64,000 nucleotides of DNA from Ilyonectria destructans. Taxonomy: Eukaryota > Ascomycota > Sordariomycetes > Hypocreales > Nectriaceae. Shown piece after piece: positions 23,848 to 33,490 of the stretch (position 1 is its first letter; each line of letters opens with the position of its first letter). The position numbers and the translations under genes are program-made. The stretch spans positions 930,001 to 994,000 of the forward strand of contig JAHEWK010000003.1 in assembly GCA_020740775.1 (NCBI GenBank), in the 5' to 3' direction. Under the pieces are notes generated by a model. That model had not been told where the DNA came from. It worked only from the letters and a program-made list of their open reading frames with translations, and did not search any database.

Positions 23848-24500
23848 TCATACTAGTGGGAGCTCTTCCGGATTTTCCCACGACCATGCATCCATCGATG
23901 TCATGTCAGAATCCATGCCCTCCTCTTGAACATCTACCATCTCTACCAATGAGAGTAGATGGCCAGGTGACATCCTATTTGGGTCCACGAAGTTCGCTTC
24001 GAAATCTCCGAGGTCGAATTCAACCCTATCGAGTTGTGGCAACTCTGAGTGAGGAGAAGGAACCTGCAGCCTTTGGTTTTCCTGGGAATGTCCTCCATCG
24101 ACAATGACTGGCCCCTCGTCGGTCCAAGTTTTTATCATGACCTCCAGTGACTCTAACTCAGACTTACGTAACCGGGCTGGGATGTTACCTCGGTCAATTA
24201 GGTCATCGAGAAGGAGATTTGATTCACTTCGCAGTGGTCGGTAGGACTTGAGCCGGGGTATAAGGAAGCGCAGCATCTTCAACACAAAAGCCGCCGAAAA
24301 TATTCGTTCCAGATCAAACGGAAGAGAACATTCGGGTCGGGTTTTATTGCGAGCAGACTGCTTATCTTTACTGGGACCTATATAATTCTAACACCATCAC
24401 CAACATACTGTCAGTTTTCCGTAAGGTGCTGGAACAAGGGCTAAATGAGCCGATGATGCCAATCGCTTTATTGTCCTTCTCAACAAAGGAGGACCACGCC
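23848..24500 (-). pseudogene. C-terminal fragment of a Zn2Cys6 transcription factor
   Basis: Frames on the minus strand give SLPFDLERIFSAAFVLKMLR, then LLLDDLIDRGNIPARLRKSE and LESLEVMI. These match the 'FLPFDLE...a....L..m' and 'iLdem...GN..A..RK.EL..Le' blocks near the C-terminus of many fungal Zn2Cys6 regulators. The frame ends at 23848 after an acidic stretch. The frame upstream of SLPFDLE fades out around 24420-24500 without the middle of the regulatory domain. The missing front half lies on the same strand at 25850-26866, so this is best read as the tail of the same broken gene. The start coordinate is approximate. Confidence 0.7.
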
Positions 24501-24599
24501 GCGCTCTATCGGTTGGGTGTGATTGGGCTAGTCTTTGATAAGTGGTAGTAGCGATCGAGGCCGAGTTGCGGTGGCGCACTGAGGCTCATACCCGATTAA

Positions 24600-24692
24600 A
24601 GTTCCGGACAACCAAGGTTCCCAGACAACTGAGTTTCCTGGACAACTGAGTTTCTGGACGGGTGTTCCTGGCGACTAAGGTTATTGGACAGA
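24600..24692 (+). repeat. Degenerate 15-19-bp tandem repeat upstream of the collagen-like gene
   Basis: About six imperfect copies of TTCCnGGACAACTGAGT run head to tail, decaying at both ends (TTCCGGACAACCAAGG, TTCCCAGACAACTGAG, TTCCTGGACAACTGAG, TTCTGGACGGGTG, TTCCTGGCGACTAAGG, TTATTGGACAGAG). They end about 190 bases before the ATG of the collagen-like gene. Confidence 0.6.
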
Positions 24693-24878
24693 GTTCACTT
24701 GAGACAAAATCTGATCGTCCTTCATCCTTCATCGCATCGAGCTCCAACATTCTCCGTTTCATCCATTCAACCATCAGACACTGAACTTCTCTTAACTATA
24801 CTTGCTCACTCTGTGCATCTTTCGGACGCATCAACTCACAGCATTGCTGCTAACATCACTGCCGATACACTTGCCATC

Positions 24879-25475
24879 ATGGGCCACAGCCATGATGCTA
24901 TATTTTCCTGCTCGCCCGCTACCACTGCCACTGTTACCGTCACTGCTACCATCACTGCAGAAGCAATTCCTGGCTCTCCAGACTTCGACATATTCGTTGC
25001 TCTATTCAAGCAATTCTTGACTGTCCTCGAGCGCCTTTTCGATAGGCTAACGGAAAAAATTAACAATGGACTCCAAAAAACCTGGATTAACAAAGGGATG
25101 TTTGGTCTTGCTCTTATTATGGCAGTACTGGCAACTGTCCAGCTGTTCAAGGATATGCGATACTCCAATAGTCGATTGACAGCCCTTGAACGGCAACTTC
25201 AGGCATTGCAACGCCTACCGGGTCCTCAAGGTACCGCTGGGGTAAACGGCCTCCAAGGCATTCAGGGTCCCGCTGGGGTAAATGGTCTTCAAGGCATTCA
25301 GGGTCCCGCTGGAGCTAGTGGGTCAAACGGTCAGAATGGTATTAATGGTATTCGGGGCCTTGATGGCTCTCCTGGCCGGCAAGGGGAACGAGGTCCTCGA
25401 GGTCCTCGAGGTCTTCGAGGCCTTCAAGGCCTTCAAGGCCGGCGTGGTAGGAGAGGTCTTTCTGGAGCCCCTTGA
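24879..25475 (+). CDS. Collagen-like single-pass membrane protein
   Basis: Reading from the ATG at 24879 (context ATCATGG; an upstream in-frame ATG at 24684 is less likely) gives 198 aa. Residues 1-35 are Thr/Ala/Ser-rich. A charged amphipathic stretch at 38-65 precedes a membrane helix at about 73-89 (GMFGLALIMAVLATVQLF). A heptad-like segment at about 96-112 (SRLTALERQLQAL) could nucleate trimers. From 115 to the end, 28 consecutive Gly-X-Y triplets run without interruption, turning strongly basic at the end (GPRGPRGLR, GRRGRRG). There is a perfect internal duplication of GLQGIQGPA. The design matches a type II membrane protein with an external collagen-like stalk. Fungal collagen-like proteins exist (for example the Metarhizium adhesin Mcl1), but this short form is not one I can name. 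It lies in DNA that separates two halves of a regulator gene. Confidence 0.75.
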   Translation: MGHSHDAIFSCSPATTATVTVTATITAEAIPGSPDFDIFVALFKQFLTVLERLFDRLTEKINNGLQKTWINKGMFGLALIMAVLATVQLFKDMRYSNSRLTALERQLQALQRLPGPQGTAGVNGLQGIQGPAGVNGLQGIQGPAGASGSNGQNGINGIRGLDGSPGRQGERGPRGPRGLRGLQGLQGRRGRRGLSGAP

Positions 25476-25602
25476 GTCTCTGTTTGTGACAAACGTCATG
25501 GATGACGCACATACCTTGATTCTATTATAGAAGGCTTAGATTGGCGGGCGTATGGGGTTTTCTTTACCTGTTGATCGAGTATACCTAGTATTGGGTTGAT
25601 AG

Positions 25603-25850
25603 TAATCAAGGTATCGCAGCAGCCTTCTCACCTGACTTCAAGTTCCTTGCCTCAGCATCTATTGGTGAGATTATCGATCTCTGGCAAGTTGGTGGGAGCA
25701 GTACATGTATCCAAGAATTTAAGGGCCACACAGGCGGTATATCATTAGTGGTATTCTCGCCTGATTCAAAACTCCTCGCCTCAGCATCTGAGGATGAGAC
25801 TATCCGGCTCTGGCAAGTTGACAACAGTACATGTATTCAGGAGTTTCAGA
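25603..25850 (+). pseudogene. WD40 repeat remnant (NACHT-WD40/HET-E-like)
   Basis: Two WD40 blades are readable: AAFSPDFKFLASASIGEIID with DLWQVGGSSTCIQEFKGHTG, and VVFSPDSKLLASASEDETIR with LWQVDNSTCIQEF. The blade consensus (FSPDsk.lASaS.D.tI.lW) and the linker CIQEFkGHT are typical of high-identity WD40 arrays in fungal NLR-like (STAND) proteins. Reading stops abruptly after CIQEF at about 25845, where the sequence becomes the antisense of a transcription factor. There is no start codon, no NTPase domain and no further blade, so this is a fragment. Confidence 0.85.
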
Positions 25851-26866
25851 GGTTTCGACCGCCTTTGCCAGTGCTAGGACGGCCAGAAACTGAACATACC
25901 AAATCCTATTTTCTCCGGCAAACTTGGCGGGATTCACATAGAACTTGCGGACTTGGTGTATGAAATTTACTTCATCGAAAAGATGAAATATCTGACCGAC
26001 ATGGAATTTGCGACTTTCTATCAAGTAGGTAGCATGTCGATCGATGGTAGATTGTGAAACTTCGCAGCACTGCCGAATGGTTGTTTACCCCAATCCAAGT
26101 CGTAGGCTCTGCTCTCTTCGTTGATGCAAACATCAGGCAGGTCTGATGCTTTGAGGTGGTCTCGGATTACCATTAGTGTCTTGCGGCTAAAGGACCAGGT
26201 TGAGGATTCCCCGAGCCATCCTTCAAGGTCGTGTTAGTTTTGTTGTCTATGTTCAAAACGGGCGAGTTCACTTACTCAATCGGCCTTTATCATCTAATAC
26301 GTAGGATGACTTTGGAGAAGCGAGGGGGTTTGATAGTTCAGCAGCAGACTCTGGTGTTGGTTGCGAGACTGGGGTGAATTCAGGTCGCTGGTTTGGTGCA
26401 GCGTCATCATGACCGTCGCCGAATGATATCGCCTCTGCCGGAGCTTCGGATGTGGCTCTATCACGGTCATCCGAGCGACTTGGGCGAGCCGCTGCTCTTT
26501 GGATCTCCTGGAGATACCTATAAATGAGTCAACTTTGTCCCTCTACCACGGCACTCCATGAGTGTTTGGATGAAGGGATCTACTTCTGTGAGATGACAAC
26601 CTTCCTCCCCTGGCCGTCAAAGTGGCAACTCAGGTTCTTGCGAGAGCAGTTGGTGCATGGATGCGACCCCGTACACCGAACCTTGCGTCGACGACATCGT
26701 TTGCATCTAGAGGTGTGCATCAGAGACAAGGCTTGGGGCAGAAAGGTGGCATGGCTGGGGCCAAGCGGATGGCTCAACTTACACGTTACTGGCCCGCCTA
26801 CCACGGCCAGAAGCAGGAGGAGACTACATATTTCATGGTCGCAGTGACGAAGACTCACTGTGACAT
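25850..26866 (-). pseudogene. N-terminal half of a split Zn2Cys6 transcription factor
   Basis: A tiny first exon (ATGTCACA, 26866-26859) joins across a GTGAGT...CTAG intron to a perfect Zn2Cys6 cluster (CKRCRRRKVRCTGSHPCTNC, then SC). After another intron come YLQEIQRAAARPS, a linker, and after a third intron WLGESSTWSFSRKTL and the start of the regulatory domain: NLPSID, then ATYLIESRKFHVGQIFHLFD, then WYVQFLAVLALAKAV. The step from NLPSID to ATYLIE needs a -1 correction near 26036 (apparent loss of one C); alternatively an in-frame 77-nt intron skips it. Homology ends at about 25850, where the sequence runs into the WD40 remnant. The Zn cluster and cut position show that the gene has lost its middle domain, and its tail lies 1.4 kb further on. 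Confidence 0.8.
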
Positions 26867-26899
26867 TTTGGGATCACCATGAGATGCTTGGAACAGCTT

Positions 26900-26974
26900 C
26901 CAGACCGGCTACTAGGAATCCGGTCTGGACTACGGTCTCAGACCGCCGGCAGGCGGGCCCTCCGGTCTCAGACC
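26900..26974. repeat. Cluster of palindromic CCGGTCT/AGACCGG elements
   Basis: A 9-bp inverted repeat CCAGACCGG...CCGGTCTGG (26900-26908 and 26920-26928) is followed by the palindromes CGGTCTCAGACCG (26933-26945) and GGTCTCAGACC (26964-26974). They lie 34-110 bases upstream of the start of the split Zn2Cys6 regulator. Such regulators bind paired CGG triplets, so autoregulation is a reasonable guess but only a guess. Confidence 0.6.
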
Positions 26975-27634
26975 TCCGGACCTCGGTCCCGGAGACTGCC
27001 GGAGGCCGCCCTCATCCTCATCTATAAGACCGATCCCTAGCCCTTCGTTAGATAGGAAATCAAGAGCTTTCATCATCATCATCTGGATCCCATCCACTCA
27101 GTGTGACACTCACTGTGCCGACGTATGGCCAAGCGCAAGTCCGCTATGTTGACGAGAAGAGGAGTTCTGGAGAGCGCGGGACGTCCCAACCCTGAGCCAA
27201 TAGCAACAGCTGCGATGCACCTTGGAGCGATTATCAATTGGCCAATCAAGAGACAAACTTATCCTCAAAGATAAGGTTCGTGATGGAGAAGAAGGCAGGT
27301 GAGCACAATGACATTATCCGGATACTTGCGGCTTTGTTCGTCATGTTTTTAATTGCTCGTCTTCCCCGCTTATCATACCCATGCGTCATACGGTATTGAT
27401 TAGTTCCACGACGATCCCGAAACCGGTCCCCACCCTTCCAAAATGTCCAAGCCTACTCTTCAATCATCTTGCCTCAAGCGTTCGAAGCATCAATAAATCT
27501 TTCATTACGGAATTTACGAGAAAATCCGCGATTATTGGGAAAATAGAGAGTTGGTATTTCAAGTAGCTAGATACAAGTCATCAACCCCTCTCAGCTCGAA
27601 GATCCTGCGCTTTGAACTAAAGAGATATCAGTCT
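26975..27634. other. Intergenic, no gene seen
   Basis: Between the start of the split regulator and the end of the FAD oxidase. A few ATC-rich short repeats, no coding signal. Confidence 0.55.
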
Positions 27635-29039
27635 CTACAAAGCTATAATTTTCCAGATGATCAGCTCCTCGACAAACTCCCTAGGCTTAGCATCAAGCAT
27701 GAAGCCGAGTCGCTCAAGTTTGGCACCCTTCTTACTCTCCCACGACCATTTATCCTCGAGAAGTTGAGGAAGAGTGCCGTTGATAGAGTCCACAACGAAC
27801 TCGCCAATGAGAGGCATGAACTTCCATCCGTGCAGAGAGCCGCCCGTAGCCATGTGCAAGTTGGCAAATCGGGGATGCGGGCAGATGAGGAATTCGCCGT
27901 TGGTAGTCTGCTGCAGCCAGCAAATTCGTATCTTGTAAAACGGTCGATCTGCAACATCGGGGAAGATCTCTCTTAGCGCTTCCCGAATGTCACTCTCCGT
28001 GGAGGAAGGAAGCCCCAAATCAGGTTTGTCGACAGCAGTGAGAGGGTAGGATGCCTTGTAGGTCCTAGAGGGGTCCTCGGGATGAGGGAGGTCCACAGTG
28101 TTGCGAAGCCCATTAGATCGACGGAGAACCTTCAAGAGGCCTCCAATTGGGGTAAAGATGTTGATACCCAGAGCCAGGTTTGTGTGGCATCCCATCCCTT
28201 TATACTTGGCCATCTCACCCTCAGTGAGCTTGATGTAAGCGATACCAACAGCATTAGCTTGGAGGACGCCGTCGAGGTCCACCAGCTTAGCACCCCAAGC
28301 GCCAACGGCAAGGATTGTTTTCTCTGCTCTAATTTCGCGGCCATCCTCTAAGATGACGCCCATGATGCTTTCGTGGTTGCCGTATAGGAGACGCTGAACT
28401 GGAGTACCAAGGACAAACTCTACGTTCTTCCTAGAACGAGCCCGATCATAGTACACCTTGATGATGCCTTCGGCGTTGACGGTAGCACATCTCTTGCTGG
28501 TGAATCCCTTGTTCCACGATCGATTACCAGATAGCTGACGGTCTGGAACGAGTTGAGCTTTATTGCTGTGTATGTTCTGGAACACACTCTCGGGGTTGTC
28601 CAGGATAGCCCACTCGTCTTGCGCGTGCCTGGACTTCAGATTCAGAAGCATCTTCTCCCAAAAGTCGTTAAGCTCTCCCGGTTGGCCGTCAGTAGCAAAG
28701 GTGAAGCCATGTTCGACATAGTACGGGTCCAGGTCAGGATCCGCCTTCATCAGCTCTCGAGATCGCTCGGCAAGGACCTCATACGGCGTATCGACGTAGT
28801 TTAATGTTCAAATGGTTAAAAATTCACGATACATGCAGGTAACCAAACAGAAATAGCTTACCGGGTCGAATGATTCTGCTGGTGTCGACGCTGGTATCAT
28901 CCGCAACAGGCGGAGTGAGTCGGTCGATGACGGTGACCTGGGTCGTGGGATATTTCCGAGAAATCTCTAGCGCAGTAGACAGACCAAAGGCGCCGGCGCC
29001 AACGATGATGACAGACGCGGAGAAAGTCTGGAGGCTCAT
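27635..29039 (-). CDS. FAD-dependent oxidoreductase (DAO family; saccharopine/pipecolate or fructosyl-amino-acid oxidase-like), splice acceptor abnormal
   Basis: Exon 1 (29039-28862) holds the FAD fold VIIVGAGAFGLSTALEISRK and DTSRIIRP. Exon 2 (from 28800 to 27635) carries VILEDGREIRAEKTILAVGA, KIRICW with the Cys that binds FAD covalently in sarcosine-oxidase relatives, EFLICPHP, and the C-terminal ATGGSLHGWKFMPLIGEFVV. The family oxidises secondary or glycated amines with release of peroxide. Joining the exons at the homology-predicted point restores RIIRP-DYVDTPYEVLAE and gives 447 aa in frame, but the 61-nt intron (GTAAGC donor) then ends in TAA rather than TAG. A canonical in-frame acceptor 45 bases further on (CTCGAG) would delete 15 conserved residues. 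So the gene is either newly damaged, carries a base error, or uses the downstream site. No other lesion is seen. Confidence 0.8.
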
Positions 29040-29890
29040 GACTAAGGTGATTGTAAGGGCAAGATGATGTTTTGGGCACGTCTAGGAGCAGTGTAATTAA
29101 AAGTGTTAGAGACAGACACATATAGCCATTCATGCTACCTATTTATCTTAGCAGACTAAAAATTTGACCTCATGATTATTGGTCTCCACTGCGAAACTCT
29201 CACCCTCATCCAGATTAGAATCGCTCCAACAATAGCCTAGCCCACCACCAGGCATCGTGGGTAGTGCGGATAACGTTCCCGCTTCACGGGCGAAGGGCGG
29301 AGTTCATTCCGCCCCGCCCTCCATTTTACTCCGACAAGGCGCATGTTCAGCTTGTAGATACAATGATTTGATCCACGGCCTCCAGCAAATGAGTGATTGT
29401 GGTATCAAGTCTCGTTGTTCGTACGTTGCAAACCCACCCATCTCGCGTATTCTCGGCCTTGTCTCCGCAAATCGAGATCGTCTCCCACCTGCGGCTCGTA
29501 TCCCGCTCCCGTCTCTGGAGAGGCGTCAGTGCAACCCCCGCAATCATAGCGCCTAGCTCAAGATAGGCGACTCAGCCACACATCATCTATCGCTTTGGTT
29601 GGCATTTACTATACAGTAAGACTTGATGAGCCGATCAGTCATTCGCACACTCTACCCCACTCCCTCCCCAACGCCAGCCTCTGTGCTTGTTCTATGTACC
29701 TCAATCCTTCATAAGAGGAATAATCATAACTTGGTCCTCCGTGAGGACGCACGGTCGACATAACTTAGTCCACCTTCGTCCACCTTCCTCTTCAGTACTA
29801 CTCTGCTTCTTGAGCTCTTCATTTGATCTTCCGAGCCCCACCTTTCTCGGGCTCATTAACTGGGTCAACATTACAGTGACCTATTATTAC
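29040..29890. other. Upstream region of the FAD oxidase, pyrimidine-rich right part
   Basis: The left part is the promoter of the FAD oxidase. From about 29650 to 29870 the plus strand is rich in CT tracts, as in fungal core promoters and 5' UTRs of rightward genes. Confidence 0.4.
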
Positions 29891-30228
29891 TTCCAGAGGA
29901 GTTTTCACGCGCCGTGGAATGGGCTCAGTTTGCGAGGGCTAAATCTGTCGCCCTCGATTACATCAATCTTGAGATTTCTAGATTCCTTCTTGAAAAGCTT
30001 GTGAGAGAGATGGATGCCCAGAGAGTTGTAAGCGTGTTTCCACGCTATCCTTGTTTGGGCAGACCTTGCTCCATAAGCTCGTCCGACGAGCTGTTGGTTC
30101 AGAACCGGAAAGTCATAGTCCTGTATGTTGGTTCTGCCTCCGACAAACCCGAAACCCTCGCCCCTGCATATTTTAAATCACGCGTCGCAGGATCCATGAC
30201 GGCGCTTCGGAAGCGAATAGAATACTAG
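29891..30228 (+). CDS. Small hypothetical protein, 5' end unresolved
   Basis: A convincing coding stretch begins after a possible acceptor (TTCCAG at 29891-29896): EEFSRAVEWAQFARAKSVAL, then DYINLEISRFLLEKLVREMD and AQRV. A GTAAGC...TTCAG intron (about 30029-30110) keeps the frame into NRKVIVLYVGSAS, then KPETLAPAYFKSRVAGSMTA, and a TAG at 30226-30228. Reading is open for about 80 residues after splicing, but there is no ATG in frame before the first residue, so at least one upstream exon is missing from this model or the gene is a fragment. I do not recognise the family. It is followed 170 bases later by the dynamin-like gene on the same strand. Confidence 0.4.
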
Positions 30229-30398
30229 AGTAACGAAGGGGGCTGAGGCGCAGTGAACTAGAAACTTTCCCACATCTCAACATGGCCTCGGTGCATCTTG
30301 ACCTCTGGCATTAAATACCTCTGTTGGGCCCATAGATTAGGCATACTCACAACCTTTTCTCATCCAACTTTGTTCCATATTTGTTTTCAATCGCCAAC

Positions 30399-33300
30399 AT
30401 GGATGTGGCGCTCTCTCCTGATGTTCTCAATCAACTCAACACTACAGAGGCCCGGGCCTTGCACGATATCAGCGATAGCCTAAGTGCTTGCGGCGTGGGC
30501 AGAATTGTCAATCTTCCTCAGATTATCGTCGTTGGCGAGCAGTCATCCGGAAAATCTTCAGTTCTCGAAGCCATTTCTCATGTCCGCTTTCCAGTTGAGG
30601 GAGGCGTTTGTACTCGGTTTGCGACGGAGCTGGTCCTTCGCCAGGCAGATGAGACTCGCGTTGACGTTAGCGTCAAGTTCTCAGATCAGTCCAAGGCACC
30701 GAAAGCTTTCCAAAGAACTGGCTTTCGCGAACATGACCTGCCAGACATAATCAAAGAAGCCAAAGAATGCATGGGGTTCACTCGAGCCGGGCAGGCATTT
30801 TCCAAGGACATCTTGCGACTCGAAATTCAGGGGCCCAGAATGTACCCGCTGAGTCTGGTTGACCTTCCTGGTCTCTTCCATACTCTCACCGAAACACAAT
30901 CTCTCGAGGACAAGAAGATCGTGCATGACTTGGTGGACAGCTATATGCGACAAAAGAACAGCATTATTTTGGTTGTCATTACTGCAAACAACCAACTGGC
31001 GAATCATATAGCTCTGACAACAGTTAAAGACATCGACCCTCTCGGACAACGGACAATTGGAGTTATTACCAAACCCGATCTTACACGCGCCGGGAGCAAT
31101 GAGGAGCGAACATACATCCGCGTTGCCAAGAATCAAGAGGGCGCAAACAAGTTGCAACTTGGATGGCACGTTCTACGTAACAGGGCCGAGGACGAGACAA
31201 TAAGTCTCGAGGATCGGGATGAAAATGAAGACAAGTTCTTCAATACTGGAGCCTGGACATCAATTCCCAGCAACGATCGCGGGATCCAAAGCCTTCGGCA
31301 GAAGCTCAGTCTGATTTTGTATAATCATGTTCGCAACAGCTTACCAGGTGTCATTGAGGATATCGAGGGAAAGCTTCGGGAGCGACAAGAGCAATTTGAC
31401 CAGCTCGGGGTACCTCGGTCGACCCCGGGAGAGAGGCGATCTTTCCTGCTCACGATTGCTGATAAATTTCAGCGGCTTGCACGAGACGGAATTGATGGCC
31501 GCTACAAAGATCCTTTCTTTGGAGATTTAGAAGATGGAGCCTTCAAAATTCGTGCCCAACTTCGGAATTTCACCCGTGCTTTTGATCACATTCTCAAGAC
31601 CAAGGGATCAAGGCAAGAGATATTCTCGGCTGACGAAGATGATGTGGAAGAGGAAGATATCCCTGAGTATCTTCAGAACCTCCTTCAACAGTATCATTAT
31701 GACTTTCCGGATCCCGAGTTCGTTACGAGAGAGGAGCTTAATGCGCAGCTCCAAAAGCAAGCGGCGACAAACCAAGGCCGCGAATTTCCAGGGTCACCAA
31801 ACCAAGACCTTGCCATTCAGATCTTCAAGGAACAGGCTGCCCCGTGGAAGAACATTGCCAAGTTTCACATCAGTTGCGTCACTCTTGCTGCCAAAGCCTT
31901 TGTGGATGAACTATTTAAGCACATCGTCGGCCCACCAGAGACCAACTGTACTACGGAAGCCATTCTGTCCACGTGTGTGGACCCTTTCTTTGAGGAAAAA
32001 GAGAACTTGCTCCGAGAAAAGCTTGAAGAGTTGCTAAGGCCGTATCTCGAGGGATACGCCGCTCCCTTGGACAACGACTTCTATCACACCTTGTCCCGAA
32101 GGTCGATGGACAGATTTACAACCCGGTTTTGTAACATTATGAAGGACGAGTACCCAGAGATGTTTGACAAAGACTCCAAGAAGAGGCTTAGCCCTGAGAT
32201 GATTAATCAGGCGCTTTCTGCTGATGGAGGACTGGAAGCCGGGGAATTTGGCACGGACAAGGTCATTGACATGATGATGGTATACTACGATGTGAGTTAT
32301 CGGAATAAAATATTACACCACATGCTAACACCCCCAGATGTCACGACGTACGTTTACCGACAACGTAGTCAATCTGGCCATTGAAAGTTGCCTCATCTGT
32401 CACATCCCGGACATTTTGACACCAACAAAGGTGGACCGCATGAGCGATGCAAGGCTACAGGACTTGGCAGCAGAGTCGACTGGCACGATTTCTCGACGAC
32501 AAACCCTAAAAGAGGAGATTGATATCCTGCGCGATGGCCTCGCGCGATGTCAGTCTCGCAAACCAAGAGCCGTAACAGGCAAGTAACACACTCAGAGACT
32601 CGTATCAAGCTAACAATATGAAACAGTGTTGCCTTCACCAGTTGCCAAAGCTAGTAAACCAGACCCGAGTAAGTAATTCTTGTTAAATGTGCGGAAAATT
32701 CAACCTGACAAGTCACAGAGCCACCCATGATAGCCAACGTGCCTACCATACCTGCGGCCAGGTCGCCAGAGCAGTCGATTCCAAAGCCTGACAATACCAG
32801 CGTTCACGCCGCCAGCTCACAGCCGGTAATTTTGGATGACGTATCGAGATCCAAGCCTGCAACTTCCCCGTTCAATGGATTTTCTCTGTCCGCGAATTCT
32901 TTAGCAACTACTCCGCAAACCAAGTCTGGTGGGCTCTTTGGACAAAGCAACACGACTGCCACTCAGACCAATCCTGCCGAGGCATCTGTTAGTCTGTTCT
33001 GGAAACCACAAACGCCTGGTACGCAGAATAATCCTGCGTTTGGGTCCAGCGTCAGCACCTTGTCAAGCTCGGTAAGCCAGACCAGCAAAACGGGTACGGG
33101 AAGCTCTCTGTTTGGCACCGGGTTCAGGTCCAGCGTTGGTGGGTTTGGAGCGCCGCAACCTTCCTCGAACAGTCCGGCGGCATCACTTGGGAATGGGACT
33201 GGCACTAGTGCGTCTAATCTCTGAATCTCAAGCACGTCTGATACTTGAACTGACTTGTAATTTCGATTGTCAATAAAGTCGTGTCTGAGGCCCGAGCAAT

Positions 33301-33490
33301 CCCCTTGCGTGTTTATGAGGTCCGTCGCCTTGCGACAAGTCTACCGTATACCGATGGACCTGTCGTGGATGGAGCTGTTGAGCGCTTCCAACACATCTGT
33401 ACGCATCCATGGTACTCAAGCAGGTCTCCCGAAGAAGTTAGATTAGAGACGACGAGATTTCTCAATAATTGGTTCGCTTCATCCAACTAG
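30399..33490 (+). CDS. Dynamin-family GTPase with GED and FG-rich C-terminal tail
   Basis: A large membrane-remodelling-type GTPase of the Mx/Vps1-like fungal branch. Exons 30399-32291, 32338-32578, 32627-32668, 32719-33207 and 33279-33490 give 958 aa; if the last intron is retained the frame ends at 33224 (893 aa). The GTPase domain has GEQSSGKS (46-53), DLPG (155-158) and TKPD (224-227). A middle/stalk region follows, then a GTPase effector domain after intron 1 (TDNVVNLAIESCLICHI). The tail is disordered with nucleoporin-like FG motifs (GGLFGQ, SSLFGTG, GGFGAP). Intron 2 uses a GC donor (GCAAGT), which is needed to keep the frame. The last intron has a GTGCGT donor and a CTGAC branch site. 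No lesions. Confidence 0.9.

Noticed and set aside
24420..24520. Possible retrotransposon Gag-like reading (FVEKDNKAIGIIGS) before the C-terminal regulator fragment
   Set aside because: Too short and ends in the regulator reading; no other retroelement domain nearby.
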